This document shows positions 36,247-45,000 of a stretch of 64,000 bases of DNA, piece after piece. Source of the DNA: Spelaeicoccus albus (GTDB lineage: Bacteria; Actinomycetota; Actinomycetes; Actinomycetales; Brevibacteriaceae); contig NZ_JACBZP010000001.1 of assembly GCF_013409065.1 (NCBI RefSeq), positions 1,054,001 through 1,118,000 on the forward strand, given 5' to 3'. Within the stretch, counting starts at the first letter, position 1. The number at the start of each line of letters is the position of its first letter. The translations under genes were made by a program, and so were the position numbers. A model generated the notes under the pieces. It worked only from the letters and a program-made list of their open reading frames with translations. It did no database searches and was not told the origin of the DNA.

Positions 36247-36912
36247 ATGGTTCCGATCGACCCGACGAGCACCGTGGTTTTTACCGGCGACTCCATTACG
36301 GACTGCGGTCGCCGGACGGCCGCGGAGGAGTGTCCGCTCGGATCGGGGTTCCCGCTGCTCGTCGCCGCGGAGTGGGCTGCGAAGCACCCGGCCGCGGCGC
36401 CGAACTGGGTGAACACGGGCGTCTCCGGCGACCGTATCCGTGAACTCGCGGCGCGCTGGACGGCCGACGTCCTCGAGCGGCATCCGACGCATCTGACGAT
36501 TTTGATCGGCATCAACGACGTCGGGAGACGATACAAGACGGGCGACCGAACCGATATCGACGAGTTCCGAGGGACGTACGCGGAACTGCTGGGCACGGTC
36601 GCCGGAGTCGATCTGACCCTCATTGAGCCGTTTCTCGTGCCGGCGTTGCCGGAACTCGAACAGTGGCGCGAAGATCTCGATCCGAAACGCGCGGTCGTCC
36701 GTGAGCTCGCCGCCGAACACGGGGCGCGGCTGATCCGTGCAGACGACATCTTCGCGAAGGCGGCGGCCAAAGCGCCGCCGTCAGCATGGGCTCCCGACGG
36801 GGTGCACCCGACGCCGGGCGGTCACCGCTTGCTCGCCGAGGCGTGGCTGGACGGGGCCGAGCCCGGTGGCGTGTCCACTGTCGCCGGTGTTACCGCGGCG
36901 CGGGACCGGTAG
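36247..36912 (+). CDS. SGNH/GDSL-type esterase
   Basis: A 221-residue SGNH hydrolase without a signal peptide. Block I is VVFTGDSITDCGRR with the nucleophile Ser near residue 16; block III has Asn in LIGINDVGRR; block V is DGVHPTPGGH with catalytic Asp and His near residues 183-186. The shape resembles rhamnogalacturonan or xylan acetylesterases. The intracellular location suggests deacetylation of imported oligosaccharides. It starts 7 nt after the binding-protein stop, is the last gene of the plus-strand operon, and overlaps the end of the convergent LacI gene by 23 nt. Confidence 0.85.
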   Translation: MVPIDPTSTVVFTGDSITDCGRRTAAEECPLGSGFPLLVAAEWAAKHPAAAPNWVNTGVSGDRIRELAARWTADVLERHPTHLTILIGINDVGRRYKTGDRTDIDEFRGTYAELLGTVAGVDLTLIEPFLVPALPELEQWREDLDPKRAVVRELAAEHGARLIRADDIFAKAAAKAPPSAWAPDGVHPTPGGHRLLAEAWLDGAEPGGVSTVAGVTAARDR

Positions 36913-37903
36913 AACGGCGCAGAATCAGTCGGCCGTGCGGCACGGTGGGCGACGGCTTCGGCGGCTCGCCGCGAATGCGCTCGATGAGCCTTTCGATGGC
37001 GAGCCGGCCGAGCTGTGCACGGTCGACGGCAACCGTCGACAGCGGCGGGTCGGTGAACGCGGCGATCTGTACGTCGTCCCAGCCGAAGACGCTCATATCG
37101 GTGGGTACGCTGATTCCGCGCGCGGCCAAACCGCGCAGTACGCCGAATGCGACGTGGTCGTTGGCCGCGACGATCGCCGTCACGCCTGAATCGACCGGCA
37201 ATTCGACTGCGGCGCGATATCCCGATTCCACCGACCAATCGCCTGACACGACTCCGTACGAACTCAGACCCAGATCTCGGACCGCCGACAGGTAGACGGC
37301 GCGACGATTGCGGGCGGACGCCCAATCGGACGGCCCGGCGACGTGCAGAAGACACCGATGCCCGAGCGATGCGAGGTGCTTGACGATGTCCGCCGTCAGC
37401 GCGCCGTCCGCGTAAGCTCCCGTCGTGCGCATCCGGTCGTCGTACTCACCGACGACGACGATCGGCGGAAGCGCATCGCTCGGAGAGTCCGGTGCGCTGA
37501 TCGACGTGAACGCGAGAATTCCCTCCACCCGATCGTTTCCGCACAGATCGATCACGCGTGCACGGCGCGCGGCCTCGTCGCCGGGCAGTCCGACGACGTC
37601 CAGGGCGTAGCCGGCCTCACGGGCTGCGGCGGATGAGCCTACCAGATCCGCGGGAACAAAGTCGGAGATCTCCGGAAGTACGAGAGCGATTCGGCCCGAA
37701 CGGCGCGTGCGCATCGATCGCGCGATCGGATCCGGGCGGAAGCCGAGTTCGGCCACCGCCCGTTCGATGCGCGCCGACGTCGCCGGCTTCAGGCCGCCGT
37801 CGTGCCGCATATATCGGGAGACCGTTTGGTGTGACACGCCCGCTCGGGCCGCGACGTCCACCATGGTGACCCGCCCTGGCTTCGACGCGTGCCCGGCCGG
37901 CAT
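36890..37903 (-). CDS. LacI family transcriptional regulator
   Basis: A 337-residue repressor. The HTH is VTMVDVAARAGVSHQTVSRY followed by MRHDGGLKPATSARIERAV, with the hinge at LGFRPDPIARSMRTRR. The effector domain includes IALVLPEISDFVPADLVGSS, TAIVAANDHVAFGVLRGL and VFGWDDVQIAAFTDPPLSTV. The ATG at 37903 overlaps the Gfo/Idh stop as TGATG. The frame stays open far upstream, but that part is antisense-like Arg-rich sequence and was left out. It is the last gene of the operon starting at 40669, so it may repress its own operon through 40688-40706 and perhaps the importer through 28906-28921. Confidence 0.88.
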   Translation of the reverse strand: MPAGHASKPGRVTMVDVAARAGVSHQTVSRYMRHDGGLKPATSARIERAVAELGFRPDPIARSMRTRRSGRIALVLPEISDFVPADLVGSSAAAREAGYALDVVGLPGDEAARRARVIDLCGNDRVEGILAFTSISAPDSPSDALPPIVVVGEYDDRMRTTGAYADGALTADIVKHLASLGHRCLLHVAGPSDWASARNRRAVYLSAVRDLGLSSYGVVSGDWSVESGYRAAVELPVDSGVTAIVAANDHVAFGVLRGLAARGISVPTDMSVFGWDDVQIAAFTDPPLSTVAVDRAQLGRLAIERLIERIRGEPPKPSPTVPHGRLILRRSTGPAPR

Positions 37904-38988
37904 CAGGCGCTCGCGGCCGCTCGGGCCGTGCGGCCGGGATTCATCGATCGCCAGACGGCGCTCGAGGACGTCAACTCGGTGCACGACACCGCCCGATTCT
38001 GTGCGGCCGAGGCGTAGATCGCGGCAGCGAACTCCAAGGTGTGAAGGGCGTTGCGTGCGGACACCTCCGGGACCCGTCCGGCGGCCAGTGCGCGGTAATA
38101 GTCGTCGAACTGGGCTGCGTGTCCGCTCGGCCGCCCGGTGAGCAGGTCGCCCCAGGTTTCGGCGAGTTCTTCGTGACCCGGCGCCGGCGTGAACGTCCAC
38201 GCCGAATCGTCGTAGCCGTACAAGTGCACGAGCTCGATTGTGGCGAATTCGAAGTCGAAGCGGAGCCGGGACTCTTGGCGCGGCGACACGACTGAGTTGA
38301 CCACGGTCGCAAGCGCGCCCGATGCGAATCGGACGACGGCCGCCGAGATGTCTTCGGTCTCGACTGGACGAGTGCGCCGGGCCGTCATACTGCTCACCTG
38401 CTCCCATCGGCCGAGTACGGAGAGCATGAGATCGAACTGGTGAATGCCGTGGCCCATCGTGGGTCCGCCTCCCTCGGCGGCCCACGTGCCGTGCCATGGG
38501 ACCGCGTAATAGGCGTCGTCCCGGTACCACTGGGTGTCGCAGGTCGTCACCGTCGGCTTGCCGAGTTTGCCGGTTGACGCGAGTTGGCGGAGTGCCGTGG
38601 CTCCCGACCCGAAGCGGTGTTGGAAGATCACGGACGCCGTCGCCGTCGATGAGTCGACTGCGGAGATGAGTTCGTGGTGTTCGGCGAGTGACAGGGCGGG
38701 AGGCTTTTCAAGGAGCACGTGCACGCCGCCCGCCAATGCTTCGCGTGCGAGCGGCAGATGCGTGGCCGGCGGCGTGCATAGGTGGATCACATCGATGTCT
38801 TCGGAGGCGAGCGCGTCGGTGAGTGAAGTGAAGGTTCTCGGTATCTCCCAGTTGCGCGCGAACTCATGCACGCGGTCGTCAGCGACGTCGATCGCCGCGG
38901 CGGCCGTAACGTCGCTTCGGCCGCGAAGTGCGGCGATGTGTGACGCGGCGATACCGCCGGTGCCCACGATGGCGGCTCGGTAGGTCAT
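37903..38988 (-). CDS. Gfo/Idh/MocA family oxidoreductase
   Basis: A 361-residue NAD(P)-dependent oxidoreductase with the N-terminal motif YRAAIVGTGGIAASHIAALR, EKP in GVHVLLEKPPALSLAEHHE, and the substrate-domain segment EGGGPTMGHGIHQFDLMLSV. The ATG at 38988 overlaps the cupin stop by 4 nt, and its own stop abuts the LacI start. The four coupled genes (DUF6807, cupin, Gfo/Idh, LacI) suggest stepwise conversion of one modified sugar, but no specific substrate is visible. Confidence 0.85.
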   Translation of the reverse strand: MTYRAAIVGTGGIAASHIAALRGRSDVTAAAAIDVADDRVHEFARNWEIPRTFTSLTDALASEDIDVIHLCTPPATHLPLAREALAGGVHVLLEKPPALSLAEHHELISAVDSSTATASVIFQHRFGSGATALRQLASTGKLGKPTVTTCDTQWYRDDAYYAVPWHGTWAAEGGGPTMGHGIHQFDLMLSVLGRWEQVSSMTARRTRPVETEDISAAVVRFASGALATVVNSVVSPRQESRLRFDFEFATIELVHLYGYDDSAWTFTPAPGHEELAETWGDLLTGRPSGHAAQFDDYYRALAAGRVPEVSARNALHTLEFAAAIYASAAQNRAVSCTELTSSSAVWRSMNPGRTARAAASA

Positions 38989-39734
38989 GCTTTTCTCGTT
39001 TCGTCGGTGGCTGTGTCGTACTTGCGCAGTGCGCCGCACATTCCGGGACTGATGGATGCAGGGCCGCCGAGATGCCGGACGAAGCCGCCGGCCGAACCGT
39101 CGGCGTCCGGCGGGTTCGTTCCTCCGGCGATGGCCCGCGCGGTCTCGATCGCCGTGGTTGCGTCGTCGAGCGGGCCGGAGGCGATCAGGTCGGGCCAGGT
39201 GGAGGCGCGCTCGCGTACGACCGCGTACGCGCGGGCCAGGAAGCGTTCGAACGGGCCGGTGTCCCCGCGTTTCGCTGCGGCGACAAGCGACATGAACCCG
39301 GTCACCGCCAGATCGCGTCGACGGCGCGCGCGATCGAAACGCTCCGATGTCGTGCCGTCGCCGAGATCGACGGCGGTGCGGTATGCCGCCGCGTCGGCGA
39401 GGACGTCGTCCGGCACGGTGAGGACAGCGTCGCCTGCCTCAGGGAGCCCGGCGTTCTGCATGATCACGATAGCGCGCAGGTCGCCGTCATTGACGGCACG
39501 GTGCACCGTGCCCGGGCCGAACCATGACACGTCGCCCGGCGCGAGCTCGACCTCGTCGAACCCCTGCCTGCTGAGTGTCTGCAGCCGACCTTTGCCGCTC
39601 GTCACGACGTATGCTTCGGTACATACCGTGTGCATATGCGGCGATCCGCCGGGAATGCCATCCGGGGCAACGCTCTCGTACACGTCGAGAGAGCTGATAC
39701 CGACGGATCCGGGGAAATGCTGTGATCCGGTCAT
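38985..39734 (-). CDS. Cupin domain protein
   Basis: A 249-residue protein. Residues ~30-110 form a cupin with metal-binding motif 1 GSPHMHTVCTEAYVVTSGKG (two His and Glu) and motif 2 in LAPGDVSWFGPGTVHRAVN. The C-terminal ~130 residues are mainly helical and not recognised. Related cupins in sugar operons act as isomerases or epimerases, or bind ligands, and the role here is open. The ATG at 39734 overlaps the DUF6807 stop by 4 nt. Confidence 0.75.
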   Translation of the reverse strand: MTGSQHFPGSVGISSLDVYESVAPDGIPGGSPHMHTVCTEAYVVTSGKGRLQTLSRQGFDEVELAPGDVSWFGPGTVHRAVNDGDLRAIVIMQNAGLPEAGDAVLTVPDDVLADAAAYRTAVDLGDGTTSERFDRARRRRDLAVTGFMSLVAAAKRGDTGPFERFLARAYAVVRERASTWPDLIASGPLDDATTAIETARAIAGGTNPPDADGSAGGFVRHLGGPASISPGMCGALRKYDTATDETRKA

Positions 39735-40669
39735 CGCCGGTTCGCCTCGGCAATGACCGAGAGTTCGGCGGCGTCGCGACGCCCGGAAATCAGCAGCATG
39801 CGGTGCCTGAGCCGCAGCGTGTCGGCAGCCGGTAGATCGAACGTCTCGTCGAACGCCGGTGACGGCGCCATAGCGGGGATCGGCGTGGATCGCGCGAACC
39901 ACCGCGAGCCGGGGCCGCGGTCCGAGTCTGCGGCGTACATCAAGACGGTGGCCGTGCCGTCGACCTCGTCGGATTCGCCGGCGAGCGCCAGCCAGTCCGA
40001 CGTCGTCCCCATCGCCTCATCGCCGAGCGTGCTGCGGTCGGGTGCGGCGAATCGTTCACCGACCCACGAGCGGGGTCCGCGCCAGAACAGGCCCGTATAG
40101 CCGGCAGCCGGTCTGCCCAACGTCGTCGGGCTGCCGAATTCGAGGGAGGATCCGGAAACGTTCGTCAGCTCGGTGTCGAGGTCGAGGGCCCAAACGCCGC
40201 GGTCGGCATCGGCGCCGGAAACGCGTATCGACCGGCGTTCGGTGAGCCACTTCGCGCCTGCGGCTGTTATCCAGGACAGGCGTTCGTCGATGGCTATTTC
40301 GGCGGGGTCGCCGTCCAGCCGGTCGAAGCCGTCGTGCTGTTGGCTGCCGATGTTGTCCTTCCAGACGTACCCATTGTTGCCACCCTTCTGCGCCGACGCA
40401 TCGAAGGTCGGCCCACCCCAGAAGTTCTCGCCGGAGACTTCGCTCCACGTCATTGCCAGCCCCTTATGCCACCGATGATCCGCGGGCCGGAAGGCCGTCG
40501 CGCAGGTGCCGTCGAGGGCGCGCAGCGGATGGAAGAACGGCTTCGGAGCCTCGGCGGCAGGGCTGTCAGGAGCGTAGTGATACTCGGCGATCCGGACATC
40601 GCCGCAGGTTATGTCGAGTTTCCCGGATTCTTTATCGTTGCGGACTGCGAGTGCGGTGGTGGGAGTCAT
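39731..40669 (-). CDS. DUF6807 (PmoA-like) family protein
   Basis: A 312-residue stand-alone DUF6807 protein. Key blocks are PKPFFHPLRALDGTC, RPADHRWHKGLAMTWSEV, GENFWGGPTFDA and PAAGYTGLFWRGPRSW. They line up with the C-terminal domain of the fusion protein at 25414-27414 (HP, HPWHLG and FWGG). The family is named after a methane-oxidation neighbour but has no proven reaction; its occurrence in carbohydrate operons suggests a sugar-related role. The ATG at 40669 has GAGGAA 3 nt upstream. It is the first gene of a four-gene coupled operon. Confidence 0.75.
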   Translation of the reverse strand: MTPTTALAVRNDKESGKLDITCGDVRIAEYHYAPDSPAAEAPKPFFHPLRALDGTCATAFRPADHRWHKGLAMTWSEVSGENFWGGPTFDASAQKGGNNGYVWKDNIGSQQHDGFDRLDGDPAEIAIDERLSWITAAGAKWLTERRSIRVSGADADRGVWALDLDTELTNVSGSSLEFGSPTTLGRPAAGYTGLFWRGPRSWVGERFAAPDRSTLGDEAMGTTSDWLALAGESDEVDGTATVLMYAADSDRGPGSRWFARSTPIPAMAPSPAFDETFDLPAADTLRLRHRMLLISGRRDAAELSVIAEANRR

Positions 40670-40687
40670 AATTCCTCGGTTAGACGC

Positions 40688-40738
40688 CTGGAAAGGGCTT
40701 TCCCAGATGAATTTAGTGAACGTTCACTTTTCTGTCAA
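40688..40738 (-). promoter_or_regulatory. Promoter with two operator-like palindromes
   Basis: On the minus strand TTGACA (40738-40733), 17 nt, then TAAATT (40715-40710). The spacer holds a perfect 14-bp palindrome AGTGAACGTTCACT (40715-40728). Downstream, over the likely transcription start, lies CTGGAAAGGGCTTTCCCAG (40688-40706). Two different sites suggest control by two regulators. Confidence 0.7.
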
Positions 40739-40777
40739 TCCTTTGCGGGAACTCGACTAAACGGTGATACCGAGTGA

Positions 40778-42355
40778 TCAGCGGCCGGTGAGAGCGCGAA
40801 TGTCGGGACGCAACTGCCGGGACAGCGGACCGTCCAACGGGCGGTAGTCGACGCCCGCGGAGTCCAGACGTTCCAAATGTCCGCCGCGAAGGCGCCGCTC
40901 GAAATCGGCGTACTCGCCGGGCTCGCTCCACGCCAGCTCGGCGAAGGCAGCTAGGCGCGGGTAGGCGTGGTAGTCGCGAATGCCTTGGGTGTCGAGCCAT
41001 TCGGTCCACAGCTGTGCCTGAATGCCGGCGATCTGCGCGCCGCTTTGATCGGCAGCTGTGCGCATGCCGGGCGTCACGGCGTCGAATTCGTATAGCGTGC
41101 GCATCGGCAGCACCGGCTCGCAGGCGCTGGGCTCGTCGCCCGAATCACTCGGCCGGTAATCGAGGTACAGGTGCGAGCAGCACGAGACAATTGTGTCGTA
41201 GCCGGCCCCCAGGCAAGCTTCGACGCCGTCCGCGTTCGACCATGCGTTCACGAGAGCGCTGGTCGGCAGCGCGGCCGACACCGCTTCGTGCCACACGCCG
41301 GCCCGACGCCCGCGGGCTTCGATATGAGCCACCAGCTGGGCCAGGAACCAGCCGTGCAGCTCTTCGACCGAGTTCAGACCGACGTCCGTGGCGCGCTGCC
41401 GGACGTCTGCCGACTCCTGCCAGCGCCGGTACGGCACCTCGTCGCCGCCGATGTGGATGACCGGCGACGGGAAGACGTCCATCACTTCGTCCAGGACCGT
41501 GCGGAAGAAATCGAGCGTGTAGTCGGATGGGTCCAGGATGCAATCGTTGACGCCCCAGTCCGTCCACACGTCGACGTCGGGGGCGCCGACCCCGAGCCGC
41601 GGGTAGGCGGAAATCGCCGCGACGGAATGCCCGGGCACGTCGATTTCCGGAATGACCGTGACGCCGCGCTCGGCCGCAAATGCGACGATTTCGCGCAAAT
41701 CCTGTTTGGTGTAGAAACCCCCGTGCGGCCGGCCGGCATAATGTGCCGTGCCGTCCGGAGCCCAGGCCGCGAGACTGTCGGCGCGGTAGGAGGCAGCCTC
41801 GGTCAGCAGCGGAAACGCGTCGATGGGCATCCGCCATCCCTGGTCTTCGGTCAGGTGCAGGTGCAGTGCGCTCAACTTGTGCGCGGCGGCGATGTCGATG
41901 AACCGCAACACTTCCGCTTTGGGAACGAAGTGCCGGGCGACGTCCAGATGTACGCCGCGGAAGCCGAACCGGGGCGCATCCTCGATCTCGGCGCGCGCAA
42001 GGCGCACCGGCGCAGTACGCGGGGCCGGAGCCGATGCGAATGCCTCGGGCCCGGCGAATTGGCGCAGCGTCTGCAGCGCGTGGAGCACGCCGATTTCGCC
42101 GGCAGCTTCGATCCGGACGGTTTCGTCGATGACGAGCCGGTACGAGCCGTCCTGCAACGCGTCGTCCCGCGTCAGCATCAGCCACGCGTCGGCGTCGACG
42201 AGCTCGGTGGGGGAGCCGAGCCAGTCTTCGACAAACCGTCGCTGCACGGTCGTCAGCGGCAGGTCGCCGGCGATCCGGACGACGCCGGGCACCTCGACGT
42301 CGCCGCCGGTCTCGCGTGCGGACGTCGGGCTGGGCACCAAGGGAGGCATGGTCAT
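40778..42355 (-). CDS. Beta-N-acetylhexosaminidase, GH20
   Basis: A 525-residue GH20 enzyme without a signal peptide, so probably intracellular. It has the N-terminal GH20b-like domain (to about residue 125), then the catalytic barrel with FGFRGVHLDVARHFVP, LHLHLTEDQGWRMPID, VTVIPEIDVPGHSVAAIS and the catalytic Asp-Glu in VIHIGGDEVPYRRW (about residues 302-303). The C-terminal part has IQAQLWTEW. It would remove terminal GlcNAc or GalNAc from imported glycans. The start overlaps the upstream GH20 gene by 4 nt. It is the last gene of the LacI-GH20-GH20 operon. Confidence 0.92.
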   Translation of the reverse strand: MTMPPLVPSPTSARETGGDVEVPGVVRIAGDLPLTTVQRRFVEDWLGSPTELVDADAWLMLTRDDALQDGSYRLVIDETVRIEAAGEIGVLHALQTLRQFAGPEAFASAPAPRTAPVRLARAEIEDAPRFGFRGVHLDVARHFVPKAEVLRFIDIAAAHKLSALHLHLTEDQGWRMPIDAFPLLTEAASYRADSLAAWAPDGTAHYAGRPHGGFYTKQDLREIVAFAAERGVTVIPEIDVPGHSVAAISAYPRLGVGAPDVDVWTDWGVNDCILDPSDYTLDFFRTVLDEVMDVFPSPVIHIGGDEVPYRRWQESADVRQRATDVGLNSVEELHGWFLAQLVAHIEARGRRAGVWHEAVSAALPTSALVNAWSNADGVEACLGAGYDTIVSCCSHLYLDYRPSDSGDEPSACEPVLPMRTLYEFDAVTPGMRTAADQSGAQIAGIQAQLWTEWLDTQGIRDYHAYPRLAAFAELAWSEPGEYADFERRLRGGHLERLDSAGVDYRPLDGPLSRQLRPDIRALTGR

Positions 42356-43860
42356 GAGGGTTCCAATCGGTTGATGCTGGCTCTATCAGATTTGGCGCCG
42401 ATTCTCCGGCAATCCAATGTGAACGTCGAATAGTTCGCCGGTGACGGTGAGTCCCAAACGCGCTGGCTGAACGACTGCAACCAGCCGAGAACGTTTTCGG
42501 CGACTTCCTGCTCGGTCATCGTCGCGGGCGAATCGCACCAGATCGACAGCACGGCTCCGTCGACAGAGGCGGACCGATCGAGGTCCTGATCGCTCCCGCC
42601 CGCAGTGCCCATGAAGCGGCGCACGTGCCAATTCCGGTATATGCCCTCCGGACTCTTTCGGATGTCGTGTCCGGGAGGCTCATCCGCCGAGAGGATGAAG
42701 TACAAGTAGTCGCCATTTCGGTTGACAAGGGAATAGCCGGCCTGAGCCAATTCCGCGGCGGACGGAAACGACGCGTTCCACCGAATCCAGCAGTCGATTT
42801 GCACTGAGCCGGCGATCGCGATGCTTCCGGTGCGTGGATCGACGTGATCGTTCCACATCTTTGCTCGCTTCCCGCGGGAATGGACGAGGTCGGCCAGGTC
42901 GTTCATGTAGATCGTGTAGCCGTCGTGAGCTGACAACGGGCGCCCTCGACGGTCGGAAGCATACGCGGCGAGACAGGGAAACAGCCCGGGGTCGCGCAGC
43001 GATTCATCTTCCCAGGGAGCCGCGAAGAACTCGTCCCCGCCGATGTCGAACCATCGGCCGTCAAAAAGATCGGCCCATTCGGTGATGACACGCTCCACGA
43101 GCCTCCGCGCGGCCGGCAACGAGAAGTCGAGCTTGTCGAAGTGCATCCGTCCGTGCCTGTCTCGCAGCGCGAATTCGGGATGCGCGCGGGTGATCGCTCG
43201 CGCGTGCGCCGGCGAATCGAATTCGGGTATGACAGTGACGTGATGCGCCGCGGCCGTGTCGAGGATCGACGCGAGGTCCTCGCGGCTGAGCGCCGGTGTG
43301 CTCACGATCTCGGGGTGGGCGCGGCATTCGAGCCCGACGCCGCTGTTGTCGTTCAAGTGCAGATGCAGGGTATTGAGTTTGAGCCAGCCGAGTTCCCTGA
43401 TGAATTTCTTGATCCAGCCGGGGGTGAAGTACTTGCGCCCGATATCGAGCATGACGCCGCGTTGCGGATAAACCGGCCAGTCGACGATATCCGCGTCGAC
43501 TCCACCCGTTCGCACAAGCTGCAACACGGTGCGCGTTGCGTAGTAGACGCCGGCAGGATGTCGCGCCGATACGACGACGGCTTCGTCCGTCGCGATTCGA
43601 TAGCCCTCCTCGTTCCCGTTTTCGACGTCATTGCCGACTGGTTCCTCGGAGTACGCGAGTTCTAGGCACAGGTCGCCGCGCTCTCGCGCCGCATCGACGA
43701 CGACGGGCACGGTATCGGGAGCAAGTTCTGCCTGCACCATCACCGCCAGCCCACGGAGTTCCGGAGCATCACGTCGACTGAGCACAATTCTCTTGAAGTC
43801 CGTGACGACGCCCGTGGCCGGACGCCGGACCTGCACGGCCGGGACAGTAGCGGAACTCAT
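42352..43860 (-). CDS. GH20 family glycosidase (beta-N-acetylhexosaminidase-like)
   Basis: A 502-residue GH20 protein with no signal peptide. The barrel has PQRGVMLDIGRKYFTPGWIK, LNTLHLHLNDNSGVG, VIPEFDSPAHARA and the catalytic Asp-Glu in WFDIGGDEFFAAPW (about residues 274-275). It is clearly divergent from the GH20 encoded next, so another linkage is likely (for example lacto-N-biose or beta-GlcNAc in another context). The ATG at 43860 overlaps the LacI stop by 4 nt. The frame remains open to 44514 upstream, but that part is antisense to the LacI gene and Arg-rich, so it was excluded. Confidence 0.88.
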   Translation of the reverse strand: MSSATVPAVQVRRPATGVVTDFKRIVLSRRDAPELRGLAVMVQAELAPDTVPVVVDAARERGDLCLELAYSEEPVGNDVENGNEEGYRIATDEAVVVSARHPAGVYYATRTVLQLVRTGGVDADIVDWPVYPQRGVMLDIGRKYFTPGWIKKFIRELGWLKLNTLHLHLNDNSGVGLECRAHPEIVSTPALSREDLASILDTAAAHHVTVIPEFDSPAHARAITRAHPEFALRDRHGRMHFDKLDFSLPAARRLVERVITEWADLFDGRWFDIGGDEFFAAPWEDESLRDPGLFPCLAAYASDRRGRPLSAHDGYTIYMNDLADLVHSRGKRAKMWNDHVDPRTGSIAIAGSVQIDCWIRWNASFPSAAELAQAGYSLVNRNGDYLYFILSADEPPGHDIRKSPEGIYRNWHVRRFMGTAGGSDQDLDRSASVDGAVLSIWCDSPATMTEQEVAENVLGWLQSFSQRVWDSPSPANYSTFTLDCRRIGAKSDRASINRLEPS

Positions 43861-44861
43861 GGCCTCGTCGAGCCTCGAACTGTCAGCCCAGGCGTCGGTT
43901 CGTCGACGCCGTGAGCTGGTTTGCCATCCAAGAGATCGAGCAGTGCGGCGGCCGAACGTCGTCCGAGTGCAAACGGGTCGCGGCGTAGCGCTGTCAGCTG
44001 CGGAACGGTTGCCGTGCAGATCACGTGATCTTCCCACGAGACGATCGCCACGTCGCCGGGAACCGAGAGGCCCGCCGCATGGATCGTCGACATGCCCGAG
44101 ACAGCCAGGATTTCGTTGTCGAAGACTATTGCTGTCGGTCGGTTCGGCAGGGCAAGTAGTTGGCGCGTGGCTTCCACGCCGGAGCTTTCCGAGTAATCGG
44201 TGGACTGGCTGCCGATCGTCGTGATGCCCAAAGAGCTTGTCGCAGACCGAAAGGCATCGATACGGCGTCGCGTATGCGCCAGGTCGGCGGGTCCACAGAC
44301 ATGGGCGATGTTCCGGTGACCCTCTTCCGCCAAATGCGCAACGATGGCGTTCATGGCGGGTGTGTCGTCGATGGCGATGCCCGGGATGGACGAGTTGCCC
44401 GGGTCGCCGATGACGACGGCCGGCATGCGAAGGGCGGCAATCATTTCGGGCCGGGGGTCGTCGGTGCGCAGGTCGACGAGCAGGACGCCGTCGACGCGCC
44501 GTTCGGACCACCAACGGCGGTAGGTATTCATTTCGTCGTCAACCGACGGCGCAATCTGTAAAACGAGAGCAAGCGAAAGCTTGGCCAGAGCCGATTCGAT
44601 GCCGGCGATGAGCTGTAGGAAGAACGATTCGCTGCCGACGCGCTCCGGCGAGCGGGCGATCACCAAGCCGACCGCGCGGGCCTTGTCGGCTGACAGCGCG
44701 CGGGCCGCGACGTTGGGATGCCAGCCGAGTGCTTCGGCGCTGGCGCGGATTCGACTCCGCGTGTCGGCGGACACGCCAGGCTTGTCGTTGAGCGCGAACG
44801 ACACCGCCGCCTCGGAGACCCCGGCAGCGATGGCGATGTCCTTGATGGTGGCGCGGGTCAT
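43857..44861 (-). CDS. LacI family regulator of the N-glycan locus
   Basis: A 334-residue repressor. The HTH reads ATIKDIAIAAGVSEAAVSFA followed by LNDKPGVSADTRSRI, with the hinge LGWHPNVAARALSADK. The effector domain includes VGLVIARSPERVGSESFF and VDGVLLVDLRTDD. The start has AGAGGA just upstream. It heads an operon with two GH20 genes and is divergent from the ABC importer. The CTTAnnCGnnTAAG sites between them, and again before the GH85 gene, are its probable operators. Confidence 0.9.
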   Translation of the reverse strand: MTRATIKDIAIAAGVSEAAVSFALNDKPGVSADTRSRIRASAEALGWHPNVAARALSADKARAVGLVIARSPERVGSESFFLQLIAGIESALAKLSLALVLQIAPSVDDEMNTYRRWWSERRVDGVLLVDLRTDDPRPEMIAALRMPAVVIGDPGNSSIPGIAIDDTPAMNAIVAHLAEEGHRNIAHVCGPADLAHTRRRIDAFRSATSSLGITTIGSQSTDYSESSGVEATRQLLALPNRPTAIVFDNEILAVSGMSTIHAAGLSVPGDVAIVSWEDHVICTATVPQLTALRRDPFALGRRSAAALLDLLDGKPAHGVDEPTPGLTVRGSTRP

Positions 44862-44906
44862 GTCCTCTGCTTCTGTGGTTGACAGGTGAAAAACCAGTGT
44901 ACCCGG

Positions 44907-44960
44907 TTGCTGCTAAATCGGTTAAGTGTTTTAATGAGACGCGTCACTTAACCGCATAAG
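44907..44960 (+). promoter_or_regulatory. Promoter and paired operator-like sites, LacI/importer divergence
   Basis: TTGCTG (44907-44912), 17 nt, TTTAAT (44930-44935) reads toward the importer. CTAAATCGGTTAAG (44913-44926) and CTTAACCGCATAAG (44947-44960) fit CTTAnnCGnnTAAG with one and no mismatches. They also contain 10-bp arms CGGTTAAGTG/CACTTAACCG at 44919-44928 and 44945-44954. Confidence 0.7.
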
Positions 44961-45000
44961 TAATTGTTGCACCTGGACCCTCGTATCAAAGGAGAACGTG

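Noticed and set aside
34653-36770. A 705-codon minus-strand open frame over the second binding protein and esterase
   Set aside because: Antisense to two clear genes, with no start signal or recognisable motif.
37904-38530. Possible N-terminal extension of the LacI protein at 36890-37903
   Set aside because: The extension lies in another frame of the Gfo/Idh gene and precedes a complete HTH that starts properly after 37903.
43861-44514. Possible N-terminal extension of the second GH20 protein
   Set aside because: This part is antisense-like Arg/Pro-rich sequence over the LacI gene; the ATG at 43860 overlaps the LacI stop in the usual ATGA manner.
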